Shown: positions 45,801-54,900 of the stretch, one piece after another
How the letters are laid out: each line of letters opens with the position of its first letter
Numbering within the stretch: the stretch's first letter is position 1
Assembly (NCBI RefSeq): GCF_901000735.1
Contig: NC_081551.1
Span: forward strand, 11,206,171-11,270,170
DNA length: 64,000 bases
Reading direction: 5' to 3'
Origin: Corylus avellana
Lineage: Eukaryota > Streptophyta > Magnoliopsida > Fagales > Betulaceae
Program-made: the position numbers and the translations under genes
Notes under the pieces: model-generated
The model's input: only the letters and a program-made list of their open reading frames with translations
The model's database searches: none
Told to the model about the DNA's origin: nothing

Positions 45801-47923
45801 AATTAATTCCAATGTTGCTCTTAAGAGGCATTGAATGAGGCTTCAATAACCAGTAAAAATCTTAGAGGCTATCTTATTGCTTATTTTTTTGGCTCGTTTG
45901 TATTTTGCTCTAAAAGGTACCTACTCTTTGGATAATTAAATAATTTGGCCTTGTTCAATGCATGCATTGAGTCTCTTTTTGTCCTTACTTTTTAATGATA
46001 TTAAAGTTATATTGGTCCCGAGTTTTATGATTGCTGTTCTTTTGCCATACAGTGCAGTATTGGTTGCTGAAATTTTTCTTCTTTATATTCTTGATGGCCC
46101 ATTTTACTCTCTAGTAGAAAAATTAAAAAGTTGCAGGATCATCTAGTGAACATAGAAATCAAAGATATTAATTTATTGGAATTAGTTTTTTAGGTAGCTG
46201 TTATTTGATTTTGATGCATTAGCTGGTCATCATGCTTCTTGATTTTGGAAAGTTTCTGCTCCAATGGATTCAATATGTTGGCTTATAGTAATGTTTTGAA
46301 ATGCAATATGATTCAATTTAGGGAATTTTTAGATTAATTCTTGAGGCAACGCGTCAAAACAGATCACACCTCAAATGTGTTTTTTGTTTTGTTTTGTTTT
46401 TTTTTAATTTTTTAATTTTTAGTTTTAACTGCTTAAGTTCTTTGAAAAGGTAAAATAGATCATTCCGTTGATTTTCCGTATGAAATTGTGCCGTCCGTTA
46501 ATGCCACATTAATATTTTTGCTACATCACATTAAAATAATAATTTTATTAAAAAATCAAATCTTTAAAAACAAAAACTTTTTTTTTTTATTTTTAAGAAA
46601 AAAATTGATGGGGTGGCCAGCAATGGGGTTGCCTCAGAAAATTGATGTTTAGGTTGTTATTCTTTTTCGGACAAGATTCTTATAAAATATTATATGATTT
46701 GAAACAGATTTTGAAGAAAATATGTGACCATCCACTTCTCTTGACAAAGAGAGCGGCTGAAGATGTTTTGGAAGGGATGGAGTCGATGTTGAAACCAGAA
46801 GATGTCAATATGGCTGAAAAATTGGCAATGCACATAGCTGATGTTGCTGAGACAGATGGCTTGGAAGAAAGCCGTGACAATGTCTCTTGCAAACTATCGT
46901 TCATCTTGTCTTTATTGGTGAGGATTACTCTATTTTAATAATTAATGCTCTGCATGTTTAAGTTGATTGCTTAATAAATTGTTGAATGCTTTGTCATAGG
47001 ATAACTTAATATCAGAGGGGCATAGTGTTCTTATCTTTTCTCAGACTCGTAAGATGCTTAATCTTATTCAGGTTAGTCCCAACTCTTTCTGTTTTCAAAA
47101 TTTGTCTTAAATAGTTGATAATATCGTAAACTTGAAAAGTTTTAAGTTTATTTTATTGATAATATATTGTTTTAGTGAAAATGGATATTTCTGGGCATGC
47201 ATTAAGGCATTATCTGAATCTTGTTTTGCGCATAATGTTATACTAATTTGTGTATGAAGTTTTTTTTATTTTTTTATTTTTTTATTTTTTTTATTTTTTA
47301 TTTTTTAATACAAGCATAGATATCAAAAAGAAAAAGTGAAAAAAAAAAAAAAACAGACATACACCTGGTTACTTGGAGTTGAGGACAATGACCAGGGTCA
47401 AAGAGGTATTTGCTCTTCCAAGTATTTGCTGATACTAGTTGAAGATGAGGAGATTATTTCTTAAAAATATAACGTGCATATTTATCAAAAATAATATATG
47501 TATATATAATTTAAGAAACTTATCTCCATCAATTGGTGTATATAATTTATATATATACTATTGGTGTGAAATTTACTCTGAAGATTCCACTGTATACTTC
47601 TTGTTTCCCTGTTTGCGTCTCTAGATATATGGTACATTTCTTGAATTGGATATTTGTGTCATTCTGAGTCATTACTTTTTTGGTCAGAAATCTACATATT
47701 TTTGAGCCAAAAAGAGAGAACAACAGCGGTAAAATTATCATCTAGTGCATGTCTTATGCCTTTTGATGGATTCAACTTCACCCCCTTCTTTGTATTTCTT
47801 ATGCATGCATTACTGCAATGTGGTTGAAGTTGTTTTCTGTTCTTTATTTGACTTTTAAATCTGATTATGATATAAACGTGCTCTCTGGGGTGTCTTCTTA
47901 TTTCTGTCAATTCGATGGATTCT

Positions 47924-47972
<49 letters not shown>

Positions 47973-49515
47973 GTATACATTCTTTGTTTTTTTATTAGCT
48001 CCAAAAACCTAGTACTTGTGTTTGCAAAGAATTGCTTCTTTCTAAATTTCTGTTGCTGCACTTAATATAACTTGTTATGTTCCATAATAAATGGATTTCC
48101 AAATCATGTGTGCAGTACTCTGCAAACATATTTTTTGCTCCTTTAATCTGTCTGATATTGAGTGTAGTAATTGTTTATATGAGTAGTTAGGTCCCTCTGC
48201 TTATCTTCCCTAGTTGTTTTGGAATTGCATCAAAGTTAACAAAAGATAGAATGATATATTTATATTGCGGGCCTTCTCTTTTGGAAGTTCCTTGAGCGTA
48301 GATTGTTCAGCTTGTTGTATGGGAGTTGTACATATTTTGCTATACCTGTTCATATTATAACTCGTCATAGTTTGATGCAAACTGACGTTTAACCGAATAA
48401 ACGAGCTCTTTAATGGGAAAGAAATAAGTGTCACGCTAATTGTTTAGGGGTGGAAATTTAACCCTTGTTTGATTGTGCTTGCATGAAAAACAAGCTATGT
48501 CTTGTCAATATTTATTTGGACATGTTTGAAAATTGCATTAGGTCACTAATCACTATGGTATTGTTATTTAACACATGTTACATGCATCCGTGCTAGATGC
48601 AGTTTCTATTTTTGTTTAGCCCCAAACATTTATTGAAACACATTTGCACATTTTATTTATTAAGGTTATTATGATATGGTTATTTGGCATGAAACATGTT
48701 TTTCCTTTTTATGTGGTAAATATGATTCCTTCAACAGCTTCTACACTGAGGTAATCTGAACGTAAACATCTCATTATGATTCATGGGTGTTAAGTTATCA
48801 TAGTTTGTATAAGTACCAATAATTTATCATAAGATTTTGTTAGATTTGAAGAGTTCGCAAGTAGGCTTTGACAAAAGAGAAGAGGGAAAAGGAAAATCTG
48901 ATTTAGCTTCTCCCATGTTTCTTTATATATAAGAAAATGTTATACTTACCAATTTTTTTTCCCAAATGATGTGTGTCATTGTCCCATGAAATCTATTATC
49001 TTGGGAGATGTATCACCATCTTATGCAATGGTGAAACATCACTTAGGTACCAATTTTGGTGAAAAAATTTGGTAAGTGTAGTATTTATCTTTCCCAAACT
49101 ATCAAAACATTGTCAATGTTTCCCACAAGGCTAGCAAAAACATAAAAATGCTCCTATGGATTTCTCAATAAGACAAAAATACCTTTATAAATTAAAAAAA
49201 AAAAAAATTATTATTATTTTTTTAAAACGAAATTTTAATTTAAAAAAAAAAAGATTTTTTTTTTAAATTTTAAAAACGTAAATTTTTAATTTAAAAAATC
49301 GATTTTTTTTTTTTTTTTTTTTAAAAACGAAAATATTTATTTTTTTAAACGAAAATTTTATTTAGAATTTTTTAGTTAAAAATATTATAAAAAAAAATTA
49401 AAATAAAAACAAAGATTTTCAATTTTGATTAAAAAATCGATATTTTATTTTTTTATTTTTTATTTTTTCTTATAAAAGGATTTTTTTTTTTTTAATTTTA
49501 AACTTGGCCTTATGG

Positions 49516-49561
<46 letters not shown>

Positions 49562-51734
49562 TTTGGTTTTTGTAGAAGTTTTATTATTTTTTGTTTTCGT
49601 TTTACTAAGGGTAGTTTCGTCATAGGGAGAACATTGTTACAATTGAAAGTTTGAGAGAGACATTGTCAATTGGATGATAGTTTGAGGGGGGTATATGGAC
49701 TTTTCCCTATATATATATATGAGTTAACAAAAAGGCATAAGTACCCTTATTTAATAATATTAGTTCTTAAAACACGATATATCTCCTAATAGTACCCCTC
49801 AAGTTGATGTAAATATATCAAATAGTCCCAGCTTGGAACATATCATAAGAACCTTGTCTCTAGTAAGAGTTTTGTTATCATATATGGTTATTGATCTTCT
49901 GAGCACACAAAGGATGTGGCATATCCTTATAATGAAGCTTTTTAGAATCAAAGTGATAGTAAACATTAATATGTTTTGTTCTTTCATGAAATACTAGATT
50001 TTAAGCAATATGAAGAGTAGCCAAATTATCATAAAACAATTGCGTTGGGAAATTTACCAGAAATCCAATCTGGTGTACTAGACTCTTTAACTGTACCAAC
50101 TGAGATCTACATGAGCCATAGCGGTATATTATTCCTCATTACTAGGTCGAGCTAGAACACTTTGTTTGTCACTCTAAGAATAATGCAATATTCTTTAGTA
50201 GACCTATCTGATGGAGAATTTATCCCATCTGCATCAAATAAAACTAATCACCCGTATTTGTCAATGAGCTGTGTATGACAATACTTATCAAGGAGTTTTT
50301 TATTTTTTTGTTCTCAAATATCTTAAAACTTTGATAGTTGTTTCCCCATGAGGCATGAGGTACTCCGGCAGTTTCTATGACTTGATGCACACACCAACTT
50401 CGAATGTGATATATGGTCTAAGTAATAAACAATTCAACTTACTACCCTCCTATAGCTTTATGGTTGGCTAAACAACTAGAGTGTTGCAATGATGGTAAAG
50501 GTATTGCTACTCTCCTCCACCATACTTCAGTAATACTCTTACTATCGTTGTGAATAATAACAATATTATCTATATACACTACAGAGATGATCATGCTAGA
50601 TTTAGAATTCTTGCTAACAGAATGGTCCAATAACATTGCTTCACTAAACTTATTGAACCAAGCTCAGGGTGATTGCTTCAGATCATATGTAGCCTTCTTT
50701 AACTAACATACTTGACCATACTGCTCCAAATGAACAAATCCAAGACGTTGGTCCATGTAAATGTTTTTAGTCAAATCACCGTGTAGAAACACATTTTTTT
50801 ACTTTAAGCTGATAAAGTGGCCAATGAACATGGTTGTCAAAGAGATGATAACACATGTAGAAGATGTCGTTGCAGTAAAAGAGAGAGTTTTATTATAGTC
50901 AGTGCCATGTGTTTGCATAAATTATTTGGCAAGTTTCCCAGCTTTTAGCCCCTTAACAGAATCATCAAGGAGGAACTTAACAGTGTACACTTATCGGCAA
51001 CTAATAAGTTTTTTCCTAGCAGAAAGTGTAGTGAGTTCCTAATTTTGGCTTTGATAAAGAATAACCAATTCCTCTTCCATAACTATTTGTTAACTAGATA
51101 ATAATATGCTTCCTGAACAGATTGAGGAGATGAAACCAATAACAAGAATGAAATGAAACAATGGAAGGTAGGAGATTGACTTGCATAAAATAGGAAATAT
51201 TTGATAGGATGAGCTGTGGAGCTTTTAAAAAAGGGTACAAGATTGCTTACCTTCCCCTGAGTGCAATGGGAAAATCTAGTGAGGCTGACCATAGAGACCA
51301 TTAGGCAACAAAGAGGATGGTGGAGGATTGTGAGATATTACAGTTGGGGAGTGTATGCCAATTGATGAAGGCTATATGTGGTTTGAAACAGTTACTTCAG
51401 GATTGGTTCAGTAAGAGATGTTAGAAATAGTTCAAATTGAAACAATATTGAAGTCATGGTGAACAAGTTTAAATTGGACTGAACCATTTATTTGACATTG
51501 GACTGGACCAACAGAAAGTGGGCTTATATCAATAATCCGAAACAAAAAAACAAACCTAATAATAATTTGAACACATAGGTTGACCTAATTCATTTTATCA
51601 TGCACCATTTATTTGACATTGGACTGGACCAACAGAAAGTGGGCTTATATCAATAATCCGAAACAAAAAAACAAACCTAATAATAATTTGAACACATAGG
51701 TTGACCTAATTCATTTTATCATTCATTTTATCAT

Positions 51735-51768
<34 letters not shown>

Positions 51769-51798
51769 AGTTACAATCGAAAAAATTAAAATACCCTT

Positions 51799-51831
<33 letters not shown>

Positions 51832-51916
51832 AGTTACAATCGAAAAAATTAAAATACCCTTCTCACACACACACACACACACACTGAGTTACAATCGAAA
51901 AAATTAAAATACCCTT

Positions 51917-51953
<37 letters not shown>

Positions 51954-54900
51954 AGTTACAATCGAAAAAATTAAAATACCCTTCTTGAGTTACAATCGAA
52001 AAAATTAAAATACCCTTCTTGAATTACCCGCTTAACCGCAAAAAGAGTAATACTAATACCTAACAGACCATATATCTCCGAACACATTTGATATTAAAAT
52101 TTTTAGTTTTATGCTGTTATTTACCCCTATTGTTGAAGCTTGATTAACTCATTAGAAGGTACATTTACGTCCCTGGTTGTATCCTAGTTGTAGGATGAGA
52201 GATTTGTTTTTGAATATCTTATAATGTGTATTTCTACTGCAGTACACTCTCGACAATACTAATTAACTACATCTACAAAATCTGCGTTCTAATTAGAATG
52301 GTCATGTAATCTTGAAACTTCAAATCTTATAGTTTGAAGTTTGTAGTTGTTGAGAGGTTTGCATGAAGTAGGTTTTGAGAAAAGAGGAGGCTCGTCACAT
52401 AATCCGTAGCCTACCTCAAACATATTATTATATAAGCTTAAAGAATACACAAATGACTAAAATACCCTCAAACCCTAATACATTCTTCTAACACTCCCCC
52501 TCAAGCTAGAACATATATATCATATAAGCCCAGCTTGGAACAAATAAACTCTAACCGGTTACGACATAATGATTTTGTAAACATATCAGCTAACTGGTCT
52601 CCAGACTTCACAAATGTTGTAGATATATCTCCATTGAGTATTTTGTCTCGGACATAATGACAGTCGACCTCAATATGTTTAGTCCTCTCATGAAACACTG
52701 GGTTAGATGCAATATGTATAGCAACCTGGTTATCACAAGATAACGGGATAGGAGTAGGAGCTACGAAATCAATCTCCTGAAGAAAGCTTTGTAACCATGT
52801 CAACTCAGTAGCTGTATGAGCCATTGCCCTGTACTCTGCTTCAGCACTAGATTGTGCCACCACTGTCTGTTTCTTACTCTTCCAAGTTACAAGATTACCG
52901 CCGAAGAATGTGCAATATCCTGTTGTAGACCGTCTATATGAAGGAGAACCTGCCCAATCTGCATTAATAAAACCTTTGACCCTAAGATGTCCATTCGGTC
53001 TATACAATATCCCTAGACTAGGGTGTCTCTTCAAATACCGAATAATGCAAGTAACAGCTTCCCAATGTGTAACTCGAGGAGCCACTAAGAACTGACTGAC
53101 AACGCTAACTGCATATGAAATATCTGGCTTGGTGATAGTTAGATAGTTCAACTTCCCAACTAGACGACGGTACCTGCCAGGATTTTCAAATAATTCACCT
53201 TCATCCTTTAGTAATTTCTTATTTGGATCCATCGGAACATCAATAGGTCAAGAGCCCAAAAGACCTGTTTCTTCTAATAAATCAAGTGCATACTTTCTCT
53301 GAGATAAGTTAATACCTGTTCGAGATCTAGCAACTTCAATACCTAGAAAATACCGAAGTTTGCTCAAATCCTTTGTATGAAATTGTTCTTGTAGAAATTG
53401 CTTTAATCGGGCAATGCCTCCTGAATCATCTCCAGTAATAATGATATCATCTACATATACCACAAGAAGGATATAGCCTGCACCAATATGTAAGTGAAAT
53501 ACTGAATGATCTGTTTGACATCTCTGAAGACCAAACTTCAATACCGCTTTAGAAAACTTTCCAAACCATGCCTGTGGTGATTGCTTGAGACCATACAATG
53601 CCTTTCTTAATTTACAAACAATGCCTTGAGACTCCCCCTGAGCAACAAACCCAGGTGGTTGCTCCATATAAACTTCCTTAGACAAGTCTCCTTGTAAGAA
53701 GACATTTTTGACATCCAATTGAAACAACGGCCAATCAAGATTAGAAGCCAAGGAAATAAGAGCACGAACATAAGAAATTTTAGCTACTGGAGAAAAAGTG
53801 TCATCGTAATCAATACCATATATTTGCGTATAACCCTTAGCAACCAGTCGAGCTTTGAACCGTTCAACAGAACCATCAGGATGAAATTTAATTGTGTAAA
53901 CCCATTTGCAACCAACAGTCTTCTTATTAGGTGGTAAGGGAACAAGCTCCCACGTGCCATTATGATGCAAGGCCTTCATTTCCAATTCCATAGCTTGCCT
54001 CCAACCAGAGTCAGATAATGCAGCCTGCACTGTCTATGGAATGGAAATACTAGAGAGATGGGACACAAAACAAGAAAGTGAAGGAGATAAAGAACTAGTG
54101 GATACAAACTGACTAATAGGATGTTGGGTAGTGCAAGAACGTGTACCATTCCATAGGGCAATAGGCAAGTGGTCGGATGGAGGTGGGAGCACCGGATCTG
54201 TAGACGATAAGGATGATGGTGGCGGAGCACGAAGACGACGCTGATAAACCTAGAGTGGAGCACGAGCAGGAGGAGAAGCAAAGGCAGTCTCAGAGAGGAG
54301 GGGAATAGGCAGAGGAAGAGATGCGGCATCAGGTGCAAGGGAAGAGACTCATTAAAGGTAACATCAGTGCAAGTGAAGTAGCGTCGAAGGACCGGGCCAT
54401 AGCAACGGTAGCCTTTCTGGGTTGTGGAATACCCAAGAAAGACACATTTGGTAGCACGAGGGTCAAGTTTATCAAAACCAGGGCCCAAATTATCAACATA
54501 GCAAACACACCCAAAAAGCTTAAGTGGCAAGGAGAACGAGGATGAAGAAGGATATAAAAGAGAATGAGGAGAGGTCCCTTCTAAGACCAAGGAGGGCATC
54601 CTATTAACTAAATAACAAGCAGTGAGAACAACATCAGTCTAAAATTGTTTGGGAACATGCATATGAGACAAGAGACAACGTGCGACATCCAATAAATGGC
54701 GATTCTTGTGTTCAGACACACCATTTTGTTGTGGAGTGTGAGCACACGTGGTTTGATGGATAATGCCTTTATCAGACAAATAAGAGTCAAAAGAACGAGA
54801 GGTATATTCTTTAGCATTATCTGAACGCAAGATACGAATTTTCTGAGCAAATTGAGTCTTAATCATATTGTGAAAGATTTGGAAAATAGAAAATAACTCA

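Noticed and set aside
54236..54640. Plus-strand frames such as 54321-54545 as genes inside the copia element
   Set aside because: They are antisense shadows of the copia integrase to reverse transcriptase linker on the minus strand.
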